A stretch of 64,000 bases of DNA from Eucalyptus grandis (lineage: Eukaryota > Streptophyta > Magnoliopsida > Myrtales > Myrtaceae), in NCBI RefSeq assembly GCF_016545825.1, contig NC_052622.1:12839001-12903000 (forward strand), given 5' to 3'. The notes beneath the pieces were generated by a model. It was not told the origin of the DNA, did not search any database, and saw only the letters and a list, made by a program, of their open reading frames with translations. Shown here one piece after another: positions 49,801 to 62,217 of this stretch; position 1 is the first letter of the stretch, and each line of letters opens with the position of its first letter. Both the position numbers and the translations under genes were made by a program.

Positions 49801-52800
49801 TCTTGTCATTTCTTCCATTAGTTTCATTTTTGTTTAATGGACTTTCTTCTTTGCCTCTTCACATGTTAGTTGTATGGTTTCAAATATGTGCAACGTCAAC
49901 ACTCTTTCCACTAGGCTCTTTATGATTTTCTTACTTCTTGCTTCCATTTTTCTTCTTCCCAATGAGTGAAGTGATCGGATATATGCTGTTTTAATGTATC
50001 TCACTGGTGTAGACTTTGCATATGCATTGCCAACTAACTTCCTTTTTACTTCTCAAAAGGAAGAAAAAACAACATATTTTGGAAAGCATATGCACGCATT
50101 AAATTGACCATATTATACAATGGAAATGATTTGCCATTTCTTTTTGTGTTTTTGGACTTTCAATTACTGATTTTCATGACAATAGATCATCTACCCATGG
50201 TCGGTTTTCTGGTCAATGCTCTATTAGAATTTTCCATCTCCTTTTTCTTTTGTAGATCAACATGGATGAATTTGCTGATCTTTGCAATGCAATTGCCCTC
50301 AGATTCCAGAAGGAAGATGTTGTGAGTTGATTCTTTTGCTGATCTGAACATAGGCATGAAGCTTCAGAGTTTCACTCCCATTTGTTATGCCATTGTGCAG
50401 CCTTCTCTGTTTGAGAAATGTCCATCAATCTACTATTCTCCATTTTCTGAGAAGTTGAAGGGTTTTGTGAAAAGTCCAAAGTTTGGATATATGATATCGT
50501 TTTTCCTCATTCTGAATCTGGTTGCGGTGATTGTTGAGACAACGGTATGGCTTGAACTTTCATCAACCTAATGCTTTACAAATCCCAGCATGGCACTATA
50601 GTGAAGCACATGATCACTTATGATAATTGCAGTTAATTGGTTAGTTGATCATGTGACAAAAATGGAGCTACAATTGGACAAGTTTCTATTTTACCTTGTC
50701 TTCAATGCTGAAGTGACCTCTATAGCAATTGATGGTCAAATTCATGCATGAGAATGCTGAACTTATTGCTCGTCTCTAATCTCTCAAATATGATTACTTT
50801 AGCGACTCATAAGGTGATAATTGTCTAGTCCACGTCTCTTGATGATCAAATGTTGGAAGAATATCTTTCTCTTTTCGTTTAATTTTAGATGCCAATTAAT
50901 AGCTTATGTGTGTCATAAAAGCTTATCTGAGCTTAAGAAATATGAAACTAGTTGTTACTGATAGGCACAACCTGTGTAAAAGTCCTGGATTCAACCAGGC
51001 TTGTAGAACTTGGAATTGTTGATCTCTTCCTTGCATATTGGGATGAGTCGATTTTGGTCAATGGCATGATAAATAATGTGCTCTAAGGTGACTAAGTATG
51101 ATCTAAATCAGATGCTAACTTAATGATTGTCACGCCTAGTTCAAATAAGGAGAACAGGCTGGCTTTTCTGCAATTCTATAATGAAGTGCTATGACTTGTT
51201 TTCTCGTGCAATGGACTTATCTTGGACCTATCACTATTAAAGCTCAAAAGTCACTCTACTTACCATGTACCCCTTACCATCATTATTCCTATTCCCTCTT
51301 TCATCATTTGTTGTAAAACAATTCACTTATCTCAGTCCCTTTAGTACATTATTGTGGTAGTTATTGGAATATTAATGGAGCTAATGGTTTGGTTGTGTTT
51401 CAGCTGGATATTGAAAACAACTCTGCCCAAAAAGTGTGGCAAGAGATAGAGTTTATCTTTGGTAAGTATATGCCGGGTATTCCTGTGGCATTTAATGGTA
51501 TATGAGTCACATAGTTCCTATTTGGAATCGGAAATAGCTGCAATAAGTATGACTTACCTTCTTACAAGAGTGAAATTTTATTTATCAAATACCAGTTTGA
51601 ACCGGCTTTAATGAGTTCTATCTAATGGGTCATATTATTGGTTGTGCTTTCATTGAGTTCAAAATGTCTACAGATGTTGAGTGAGTGAGGATGGATCTGA
51701 TATTTTCTTGTATTGTCTTTAAGTGTTATGGCTATTTTGTCTTGAAACCATTGAAAAGATTTACTTGTTAATTCGTGCTCATTTTTAGTGAATTGCTATC
51801 TGATTATGCTCTCTCTAGCAGAACCAGATGTCTTTATAATGCCGGAGTGAGATCCACTTTGTCAGCGATCTTAAAAGCAGTCATGTGGTCATTGTTTCCA
51901 ATCGTGCATCTAAATGTCTAATTGCCTACTCATTTGGAATCTTCCTTTGTTTTTGAGCTACTCAATATCCTTTTTCACTGGGATTTGGTTGGCAATTTTT
52001 GGGCCCATCAATTATTGTAGATCTTAGACATGAGAAAATAAATTGGCACTTGTTAATCTTGTATATTGTGTCAGTTGATTGTCATATCCTATGATTTTTG
52101 GTTAATTCTTTTAGAGGGCTTGTAATATGCTGTTATGATTGATATTTTTATTCTGTCCTACAGGTTGGGTCTATGTGCTTGAGATGGCTTTGAAAGTCTA
52201 TTCATTGGGATTTGAAAATTATTGGAGGGATGGTCAAAACCGCTTTGATTTTGTGATCACCTGGGTGATAGGTGAATTTTTCATGCAATGATAGATCATA
52301 AATTTTTCAGTGCATATAATTGTCTGACATATAAATGTTCTTACTTACTATGATGGCCATGATGCCCCTACATTCTATACAAAGACCTAACGGCACACAT
52401 TTTTTGAATTGTAGGTAGTCCTTTTTCCCATTGAATTCTCTGAATATAGTAGCCTGTTTCGTTGAACCTGGAATTTGTTGTGGTTGAGATATGTATGTAT
52501 GTGTGTGTGTGTGTGGTCTTTATACCCATGCGATGCATATGATTATTGAACATACTGCCTTTCTTCATAAGAATTGCGTTTCTATTTAGTTATTGTCAGT
52601 AGTGCATTATTTTCTCCATTAGTTCATCAGGTTTTTAACTAGAAAAATGGAAGTCCATTATCAGCTGTATGTACAATACAATGAAGCATCACTAAATAGA
52701 AGAAATTAATGAAGATTATTATTGGACCCCTAGTATCAAATAAATTACGGACTCTAGGTAAAGCTGATGTCATTGAATAATTTAGTGTTGAGATCCTTTT

Positions 52801-55800
52801 TATCATTAAAATACAGTAAATTTTCACCATAGGCCAATTTATATGAGATGATATAAAAAAAATAAATGTACAGTTATTAGCAACTCTTTGGGTATTTAAT
52901 CAATTACAGAGTTTGACGTAGATGATTCATTGAATACGTTATAAGAACTTCTTATCACAAATAGTAGAATAAATGGTTGTCAATTTGCTGATTGCAATGA
53001 GTTGCAGCTGCTCACCTGCTTTTTACTTACTTTATGTTTGATGAGACTTTCTAATGGGTGCCCAAAGGGAATTTGGTGAGAATAATGCATATAGAACATG
53101 TTTTCAAGATAAACAATGAGCAAAGTATAGTAATTTCAAATGTCACAAGACATTGGAACATGCAAAACATCTCTTTACATTTTCAAAGTTCATAAGATAA
53201 AACTTAAAGAGTGTCTCAAGAGAGTTAGGTAAAATTTTCCATGTAAAATAACTTGATGATATGACAAACATTGAAGATAGTTGAGGTCCAAGGTTGTTTG
53301 TATGTTACATTTGACTATCAGCTACAATATGCATATATGCTAATAACAAGTCAGTTGTCAAATAATCATGTCTGGATAGATATGTTAAAGCTCCTCATTT
53401 CTGAACTGATACTTGCTGCTTTGCAGTCATTGGAGAAACTATCACCTTTGTGGCTCCTAATGGACTTGACTTTCTTTTAAATGGAGAATGGTACGCATGA
53501 TATAAGTTTCTGATATATCCCATTACTTTCTTCGCTTTGCATCGGTTTGGAATATGCTAGGTCCATGAGGGAAATTTTGCAAGTGCGCTGCTTTTAGGAG
53601 CTGTACCTGCTAATCTAGACATGAAATTCCTGGAGAGGAACATCATTTAAGTTGCGGATGAGCAATTTGTTAATGAGGTTCTTGCTGGTTCACATGGCCA
53701 TGTTTGTGGGTTACAATATTTTACACGGAAATCACCTGTAGGCCCTTGGATATGACCAGAAGGTACGTAGGCTAGGTGAAGTGCTCAAAAGATTCTCAGA
53801 TAGGATAGCTGGGAGACTTGCATTGGGGTGTTAGGAGCAAATCCTATGTTTCCTTTTGGTTGTATGCATTACATGAATTTTAACCAGACTGGAAAACTTT
53901 GGATTTTCTTGAATTATGTAATCCACTTTTAGGGGAAAAAATTGTATGACAGGAGAAAAGAAAACTCCTTTCCTGGTTCCTGCTAAACATCAACCAATTA
54001 TCCATAAACGCTACCCTGAGACTGACTTCAACAATCAGGCTAGGTTGCATATTGGAACAGCCCAGTTTGTTTCTTTCTTTCGATTCTCAGTGACAACATG
54101 GTGGGGTTGATCATAATGATGTATAGTGTCCAGTTTACAGTGAACTTTCTTTGATTAAAAACTGGTCAACTAATATAATTTACAATATATTGAATTGACG
54201 AACTGGGACAGAAGGTACATCCAGACTCATAAGTTGATGAGGGTGAAATATTAACTATAATTTGTCAGGGTGCCTTCAATGCTATTTCAGCATGACACTG
54301 CTTCTTTGAGTTTGCCAAAGTCGAAAGATGTAGCCGTGTACACTTTAAGACAACTTCTAATTTTTTTCTCATATTTCTTTGTTGCAGGATTCGGTACCTT
54401 CTTCTTGCTAGATTACTGAGATTGATGAGGCTGCTAATGCATGTTAAACGCTACCGAGCTTTTGTTGCTACATTCTTGACTCTCCTACCAAGTTTGATGC
54501 CATACCTTGGAATCATCTTTTGTGTACTGTGCATTTATTGCTCCCTTGCAGAACAGGTATCAGATGCTCTCGTCTTTTTGTCCTCAAACAAAGGATTGTA
54601 CTTTGGATCATCTGTTGAATGTTTTTGCTTTTCCTCCTTATTGGAATTGCAAACAGTAGTTTATCTCCTACATATCTTTCTGTGGTGAAGAATATTGGGT
54701 GGTCTCCCAAGTGTTTGTTTTTCTTCATCAACCTTATTTTTTAGGTGCATTATCTTTTCTTCTACAGTAAATATGAAATATTGAAGTATCGACTCCTTCC
54801 ATGTTTAGTTTAAATAGTTTGGAGGGAGCATTTCTAATCAATTAATTTTTTGCATATATTGTCATCAAACCTGCATTCCTATTTTTAAAAAGGGAAAAGT
54901 AAGACTCTGCTACTCTGTTAGCCGAAGCAAAATGACCACACATCCACCACTTTTAAAAATCAAATAAGTATGATGATTCTTGGTAGGAACCTTACAGCTT
55001 TTTTCAGCCTTATCAGCTGAATTTTCTGAGAACGACATCCTTAGTTGGTCCTTGTGTCATAAGTTGAATTTATTAAGGATGAAATATCATGTCTTTATTT
55101 CATCTTCTCAAGTTAATTCAACTTAATACTGTTGTTGAAATTCTTTTCTGTAGATCTTTGGTGGGATGGTCAATGCTGGGAACTCCAAATTGGAAGAAAC
55201 TGATCTTATGGCTGATGAGTATCCTTTGTATTGTCTTGTTCTCCCTCCTTTTCTATTTATCTTGAAAATCTTTGTAAAATCTACTCCCTCCCTCCCCAGC
55301 CCCTTCACACCCACAAGAAATAACTATGTTTCTTCCATTTCTTTTAAATAAGGGGCCGAAATAATGCCAAAAAGGTGAAAATGCAGTATATGTTTCAATT
55401 GGAAAATTGTAGATGATTTTCGATTGACAATGAAAATCCTATTTAAAAAAGAGACAATTAAGATTTCAAAAGAAAGGGCAAAAATAATGAATACTTAATC
55501 TGCAGAATCGTAGCTTTGTGCAGTAAGGATTTAAAAGAAACTACTTGAAGCTAAATTCATTATCCATGATTATTAGAAAATGCAAATTCCTCGTAATGAA
55601 TGCCTTTTAGATTTTTATTTCATCTTTAAACCTTTTGGGGCGGACTTTTTTATTACATAAGCAGTTATAGCTTTATGTATCAAGGATTCGAAGGAAGCTA
55701 CTCAGCTAAATTTTTTGGCCTTGACTATGTAAAAAATACAAATTCGTCAAACTGAATGCCTCCTAGACTTTAATATCATTTTTGACCCTTTTGGGCGAAT

Positions 55801-58119
55801 TTCTTTTACATAAAGGGACAAAAAACTTGTACATGCCATGGTTTGAGAGTATTTCTAATAACCCTGATTCTGTATTCATCTTGTAGAAAGCTTCATCAAA
55901 TATTTTTCATGTCCTACTTTTGTGCTAGTTGGTGGTATATTTTGTTATTTGGATCAGTTTTTCTTGACATGAGTCAGCTATTTGCTTTTCAATTTTAATG
56001 ACTATCCAAATGGAATGGTGACACTTTTCAATTTGTTAGTCATGAACAACTGGCAAGACTGGATGCAGGTGCTGCAGTCACTACATACTATCTGATATAT
56101 TGTGTTTTGTTCCTAATGGCAGAGCATCTTATGAATTAATTTATTGTCTTGCTACTTTCCAGAGCTACAAGGAACTAACAGGGACCTCTTGGACCCTCAT
56201 ATATTTCATCAGCTTCTACCTAATAACCGTTTTACTGCTCTTGAATTTGGTGAGTTTTATTTGATATTCACAGGGACATATCATTGATTTTTTTTAACAT
56301 TCTAGAGTGCATTTTCCTCTTGAAGAGAGTTTGCTGACCATTAATTAAATAAGCAAGAAGTTTGAAGAGAAGGCATGGAAAAGTTTATGAGAAGACACTG
56401 TTTTCTACAAGAAGCCAGCTAAATTGCTTCTTATTGAATCAAGTTCTGGCCGGATATGCATGCAAAATGACTTATTTCTGCTGTAGATGTATTGGATCAA
56501 CTTGCTTAGACTAAGCAGTATCTATTAAGCAGTCATCCTAGCATGAGGCAGACTGTAGAACCTTGTGTTGGTTGAGCTCAGCTAAGCCTCTGCGGAGTCT
56601 TTCATGAGCAATACCATCTAGGCCTCACCCACCTAATGTAGTATGCTTATGTCAAGGAACTTCTTCTTCCCTTATCAAGTTCAAAGGGGGTCGTGTAGTG
56701 TGACACATTCGCAAGTTGGAGATCATATTGGTTTTCTCTATCAAGAAGAGAATTTCTTTCTATTACTGGTGGAGAATGAGACCTTTACCTCAAGCACTGT
56801 AGGCTGTGTGGGAAATGATTGGCACATGTATCGTAGCTGCTGAAGATGTTAATTTCCTTTTATCGGTCTCCATACTTGCATTAGAGATAGAGTGCAATTG
56901 ACAACTTAGACAGGGCTGTGACTAGTGATTTGTTAACTTTCTAGGCTTTTGATTCTGTATCCTTTAATGCATCATCTCCTCTATAGTAGTGTTTTCCAAT
57001 CATCAAAAAGTGCACTTCGTGCATGTTAGTGCTGGAGAAGGTACCTTTACCTCAACTGCTGCAGATTATTGGAAATGGCTGGCACATGTACTTTAGTAGC
57101 TAAAGATGTTATTGCTTTTTAGGGGGTCTCCATACTTGCATTAGAGAGATCCAAATTGAGCCAGACAATTTATACAAGAAGCCCTGACTTGAAAAATGTT
57201 AACTTCCTTGTCTCTTGATCTGCATTATTTTGATGCATCTTTCACCCCTATACCACGGTATACCCAATTATTAAGCGGTATGCTTTTAGATAGGTGAAAT
57301 GAATGTTGAGAATAATATCTGAACAAGCTATGCTTCTTTAGCATTGCAGTAAATTAATGGCATGGACAATTTTGAGAGGATTTTGCCAAATATGGCAGTC
57401 AGACTAGCAATTATATTTATTCTTCTAGATTCTGTTAATAGTCAGCATGGTCAAGCATTCTCATCTTCTTATTGGAACTCGAAACTTTATGAGTTGGCTT
57501 GTTTTAATGATTGACTGAAACAGTATTACTAGTGAAAATTGATTAGATAAATGAAATCTTGATTTTTTTATTCTTCAGTCATATAGCAAAATACATCCGC
57601 TGATGGTTGAAACTGTATCCTTGAGTTCTGTGGCAATTGTTAAATTAAGGGCTTGCATTTTTATTTCCATATGATTACAGGTCGTTGCCTTTGTCTTGGA
57701 GGCATTCTTTACTGAGATGGATCTTGAATCATCAGAAAACTGCGAGGAACAGGACAAGGTTTGTATTATCTAGTAAAGGTTATGACAACTTTTAGGTACA
57801 TGAGCTATTGTCGGCATAGAATTGTCCAATTGCCAGTTATTATTAGAATCAAGCTTTTATTAATCTATGCAATCCCCATTATATAGGAAACAAGGGGCAG
57901 GCGGCCTCATTCAGTCGGGTATGTACCATGTGGACACGATTTAGTGATACCTGTCTTCTTATTTACAAGTGATTTAGATTATTGTGTGATGCATTACCTT
58001 TGTTTCTTTTCCTGGTTTAATACAGCACGAAGACAAGAAGTCAGAGAGTTGATGTCCTGCTTCATCATATGTTGAGTGCGGAGCTTGATAAAGCAAAATG
58101 CACTATTCCTCAACCTTAA
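43858..58119 (+). CDS. TPC1: Two-pore cation channel TPC1, tandem copy 2, variant pore filter (23 exons)
   Basis: Vacuolar cation channel of the same structure as copy 1, with about 70-75 amino acid differences from it (roughly 90 percent identity by eye). Exons: 43858-43983, 44825-44968, 45063-45170, 45667-45762, 46409-46542, 46929-46989, 47181-47347, 47934-48039, 48200-48277, 49023-49084, 49694-49766, 50256-50321, 50401-50544, 51404-51461, 52164-52271, 53427-53490, 54388-54556, 55154-55218, 55978-56068, 56163-56249, 57681-57758, 57887-57918, 58026-58119. Every intron is GT-AG and the frame is open for 736 aa. Filter I (TTSNNPDVW) and the S10 arginines are kept. Filter II is VMNNW (631-635): the Gly of plant TPC1 is Asn633, with Asp at 637 in place of Ala. 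Luminal sensor: the positions of Arabidopsis E457 and E605 are N460 and A608; D606 and D607 are kept as D609 and D610. EF1 has Val and Tyr at ligand positions. V376 replaces a conserved Asp just before the EF2 loop, whose first Asp (379) is kept. It looks functional but may conduct differently. Confidence 0.95.
52491..52515. repeat. GT/ATGT microsatellite in TPC1 copy 2 intron 15
   Basis: atgtatgtat is followed by (gt)n. It is absent at the matching place in copy 1 (about 28760). Confidence 0.8.
55505..55815 (+). repeat. Tandem ~155-bp repeat in TPC1 copy 2 intron 18
   Basis: This is the counterpart of 31799-32113. Both units keep the agcttt...atgcaaattc/atacaaattc...acataa pattern. Confidence 0.65.
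56760..57310 (+). repeat. Tandem ~260-bp repeat in TPC1 copy 2 intron 20
   Basis: This is the counterpart of 32915-33440: ggagaatgagacctttacct (56771) recurs as ggagaaggtacctttacct (57034), and both are followed by catacttgcattagaga. Confidence 0.6.
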
Positions 58120-59275
58120 TCATGTAGTATTGAGGTAAGAATTTATTTTCAAGTCCTGCAGACCTCTTTGTTTTCCAAGCAATCTTCACCATGGTGTTTG
58201 CTACTAATGCAGAATAGAAAACTGGAAGTTAAATTCGTTTAGATTTCCGAAAAATACCTGTTTTTATCAATTTTAACTAACTTTGGTATCTTAAAGGGCA
58301 TAGATAGTTTAAGTACTCAATGGATGTTGTTGTCAAACCCTCAACCAAAGTTCAGTATTAAAGGCTGTCATTCTGGTAGGGTTTACTGGTTGGATTGCTA
58401 GAATTGCATTTGTTTATTGCATCACATGTTAATCTCATAAGTTCTAGATGGCTCCCTGTTTTGGTTGTTGATGAGTATAGAGGGAGGTACTAGATATAGA
58501 TGATTGATGCATATGCATGTTAACATTGTCAGACTATAAAGATATATTTCGTCTCGCTTCCATCTGAACTGCAGCAAAATCTCAAGTGCTATAATTTCAG
58601 CTCTGCTATAGTTGCTTCATGGTTGCATGTACGAGTTGTCAATGGTTGCTATGTACGTATCATATCTTTTAGGTAGTGTTTGGTCAAATATACGCAACCG
58701 CTAGTGGCAGTCAGTCTCTAAATTTGATTGTGTCAGCTCTGTAACAGGTAGTCAGTTGCATGTTACTGTTCCCTTCTTATTTATTCGCCTTCAACTCGCT
58801 CACCCTGGTTCTCTAGCTTTCAGCTAGCCTTTTCTTAGGGTGCGGTGATGAAAAAATGGGACTAAGCCTGATTTCTTTTATGTCGTCATTTTGGCTAGTT
58901 GCGGGCGTGATTTTGAAGACCCCGATACGAGATAACAGGTTACAGCAGACCGCATTTTATGGACCATTTCAGATAGGCTGGTTCGAACCATACGTATGTA
59001 GTTCTTCTTGCCACGGTTTGCTATTGCCTGTTTGTGTTGCTGGGTAAATTTTGTACAGCTGCGAATTTCAACCCTATAATTTGCAACACGAGTTTCTGAC
59101 TTCCGATATGAGTAAATTTTGTGCACATTACTCAACAGTCAACATGCCGTCTCGGTTAGAGGACACTGATGTCCTGTACAATGCGAGAGCGATTCTTGTT
59201 GCATAATATTACTTTATGTTCTGCTTCATTTGCTTCGATGTCACAAGCTTTTGCGTCGCCTATAAAAGTTTTTTT
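58120..59275 (+). other. TPC1 copy 2 3' UTR and conserved downstream block
   Basis: The likely 3' UTR intron starts at 58135 (tgag|gtaaga) and ends at about 58574 (aactgcag|caaaatctc). From about 58590 to 59210 it is nearly identical to copy 1. A 63-codon ORF at 58856 corresponds to the one at 35116 but diverges after a one-base gap. Confidence 0.6.
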
Positions 59276-59879
59276 TTGATGTGAGCTGCATTAATTGATA
59301 TTGTGAGGGCCGATGGCTTAGAATTCTATAAATAATGTTCAAGTCTTTTAATTAATCCCATAAACACAAATATCCTTACAAATGATGCCGAGCGTGGGGC
59401 AATCTTATTGAGTCGATGAAAATGAAAATAAAAATAAAAATTCAATTATTAGTACGTAATATGTTAATTTATATCCATGGAGCAAATGATTACACCAAAA
59501 TATGTAGTTAATACATTACTAAATTTTGATATAAATAATAGGATGATCCATACCAGAATGGGCTTAATAAAAAAAAGAACTAGTTCATTTTTTTAAATTA
59601 ATTATTAGTTCGTTTATTCATAAACTAATTCATGGTAAAACCTTCCATTTGAATGAAAGACGTTTTGATTGTTTTAGAAAATGCTAGAATATCCCACGCT
59701 TTTCTTTCAATACCAGTGAGAAGAATAGACTTAAAAGAAACGGTGAAATTACTAAGACGATTTTTAGAAAATCATGTATCCTTTCATTGAATACTAGTTT
59801 AATTCAAAATTTAAATAAGAAAAATGTATAATGGTTCTATCCTTTTTCTTTTGAGCCTGACCTACTAATAAAATATTAA

Positions 59880-60443
59880 GAGTGTGTTTCATAACGTTTC
59901 GTTAAAAAAATTGTTCCATTTCTGTTTTGGGAAACAATTTTTGAATAAAAAACGCGTTTGATAAATTTGTTCACGAGAATAGAAAAGAACATAAACACGT
60001 TTAGTAAAGATGTATAATTTTTTTGTTTCTTTTAATTTTTTAATATATTTATTTATTTTCCTTGTTTTTTTCTTCTTTTTTCTTCTTTTTGGCCTGTCCC
60101 CGGCCTTGGCCATGACCGGCAACTAGCCGACGAGAGCCAACGGCCTCGCCTAGCCACGGCGAGGCTCGCCGGGGTCGGCGACACTTCGGCGAGGTCATCG
60201 GGCCTTGATGGCCGATCGTTGGTCATGGCCAAGGCCGACGATTGACCAAAGAAAAAAGAAGAAGAAAAGAAGAAGAAAATAAATAAAAGAAAAAAATAAA
60301 AGAAAAATTGTTTCTTGGAACAAAAAAATAGATTTGGAACAAAGATGCAAACAAATGTGTTTTTGTTCTTTTTTTGTTCCTGGAACAAAAAAAACAGAAA
60401 TTGTGTTCATGAGAAGAAGAAAAGAATATAAACAAATATGGCC
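59880..60443 (+). mobile_element. TIR element inserted only in TPC1 unit 2, 564 bp
   Basis: TAA target duplications lie at 59877-59879 and 60444-60446. Unit 1 has the uninterrupted site (about 36106-36124), so the insertion is younger than the duplication. The ends gagtgtgtttcataac and, read inward, ggccatatttgtttat are weak inverted repeats. AT-rich arms contain gttcctggaacaaaaa; a GC-rich core lies at about 60090-60245. There is no transposase. Confidence 0.75.
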
Positions 60444-60679
60444 TAAAGTAACTTGGAATTTGTTAGGTAAGAATTGGGATACATAGGGTAATGGTGGAAA
60501 AACACTTGAGCTTCGTATAATTGTTGCTTTGCATAAAGAACGATGGATTCTAAATCAAATACAAAAATCTCTTTTATTCAATTATGTGTTTTGGATTCTA
60601 GCTATGGAGTTTTTGAGGTGTCGTTTTCACGGTTTAACAACCATAGTTTGGAATTGGAATGTGCAAATTTTGCCTTTTA

Positions 60680-61245
60680 TTGTGTGTTTAGTAACATTTC
60701 TATTCAAAAATTGTTTTAGGAGACAGAAATAGAAAAAACTATTTTTGTTCCGAGGAACCATTTTCAAACAGAAGAATGCGTTTAGTAAATTTGTTCCTCG
60801 AATAGAAAAATAACAGAAACATGTTTGATAAACTTGTATAATTTTTTTTTTGTTTCTTTTAATTTTTTAATTTTTAATTTTCTTTTTTCTTCCTTTTACG
60901 TCGCCGACCTCCGCCATGGCTGGCGACGCTCCGGCGAGGTTGTCGGCCCTTGATAGTTGGTTGCCGACCATGGTCGAGGCCGGCGACGGGCCAAAGAAAA
61001 AAGAAAAAGAAAAGAAGAAAATAAAGAAAAGGAAAAAAATAAGAGAGAGATTGTTTCTAGGAAGTGTTCTAGGAACGAGAAAGAAGTTTTTATTGTTTTT
61101 GTTTGCTCCAAATTTGTTCCGGGAACAAAAAAAATATAATTGGAACAAAAACGCAAATAAACGCGTTTATGCTCTTTTTTGTTCCCAGAAAAAAAATAGA
61201 AATTATGTTCATGACTAGAAGAAAAGAACACAAACAAATAGAGCC
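60680..61245 (+). mobile_element. Second TIR element inserted only in TPC1 unit 2, 566 bp
   Basis: TTA target duplications lie at 60677-60679 and 61246-61248. Unit 1 has the clean empty site at 36358-36370. Length, arms (gttccgaggaacc, gttccgggaac) and GC-rich core (about 60900-60990) match the element at 59880, so the two belong to one family. There is no transposase. Confidence 0.8.
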
Positions 61246-61328
61246 TTATGGGAATCTTTTGTCCAATGAAAATTGATTTTTATTACATAAATGGATTGTA
61301 CTTGTTGAGGCAAATATTTTGACATTTA

Positions 61329-62214
61329 AGTGCTGTTCGTTTCGCGGAAAATATCATGTTTAGGAAAATATTTTCCTGGAAATCATTTTTCGGGAAAATG
61401 ACTCTATTTTTCGGTGTTCACTAAAATCTAAAATTTGAGTAGAAAATATTTTCCACCATTCGTTAGCTCATTTAATTATTTGGGAAAAATTATTAAAAAT
61501 TGAATTTTAATATTTTTAATTACCAAAAAATTAATTTTGTTTTTATATATTTTTAAAAATAAATTTTTAATTATTTATATTTTTAAAAAATCGAAATTTT
61601 TATTATTCATTATTTTTCTTTCTTTTTCTTTTTCTTTACATTCCTCCTTCTTCCTCCTACTTCCTTCGCCGCCGCCTCCTTCCTGCCTGATGATGGCCGG
61701 CTGCCCGACGGTTGACTAGATCAGGTGGTGAGATTCGGCGAGCTCGAGGCTCGGCTGATCTCGCCTGAGCTCGCCACGAGCTTCGCCGAGCTCGGGCGAG
61801 GCCTGAGCCTTGCCCGGCCTTGCTGGATCTAGCGAGCCGCGAGCTCCGCCTAGGCTGCGAGAGCTCCGCCTCGCCGGTCGTTGGCTTTCGGTCGGTCGTC
61901 GGACACCGGGCTGTGGTTTGTCGTTGGCCACTGCCGAAGAATAAGATGAAAAGGAAAGAAAAAAAGAAAAGAAAAGAAATTAAAAACTTGATTTAAAAAG
62001 AAGAAGAAAAAAAAGCATAAAATTAAAGCGAAAATGTATTGATAAAAAGAAGTAAGAGGGAAGAAGTTATGGAAAACGTTTTCCTCACTTTAAATGTTGT
62101 TTTTTCTAATGATGGAAAACATTTTCCTTGACTAGTTCATTTTCCGTGAAACGAACACCGGAAAATCCGGAAAACATTTTCCTGGAAGTCATTTTTCACG
62201 AAACGAACAGACCC
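61329..62214 (-). mobile_element. TIR element at the same site as 36445-37342 but inverted, 886 bp
   Basis: TTA target duplications lie at 61326-61328 and 62215-62217, and the outer flanks match unit 1 directly. The left interior (ggtgttcactaaaatct) matches the minus strand of the right interior in unit 1 (ggtgttcagctaaaatct). The right interior (ttttccgtgaaacgaac...ccggaaaatccgg) matches the minus strand of the unit 1 left interior. The middle differs and has a GC-rich core at about 61680-61930. Confidence 0.8.
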
Positions 62215-62217
62215 TTA

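Noticed and set aside
60896..61237. Phe/Ser-rich overlapping ORFs on both strands in the TIR elements.
   Set aside because: They arise from polyT/polyA arms and the GC core and show no transposase features.
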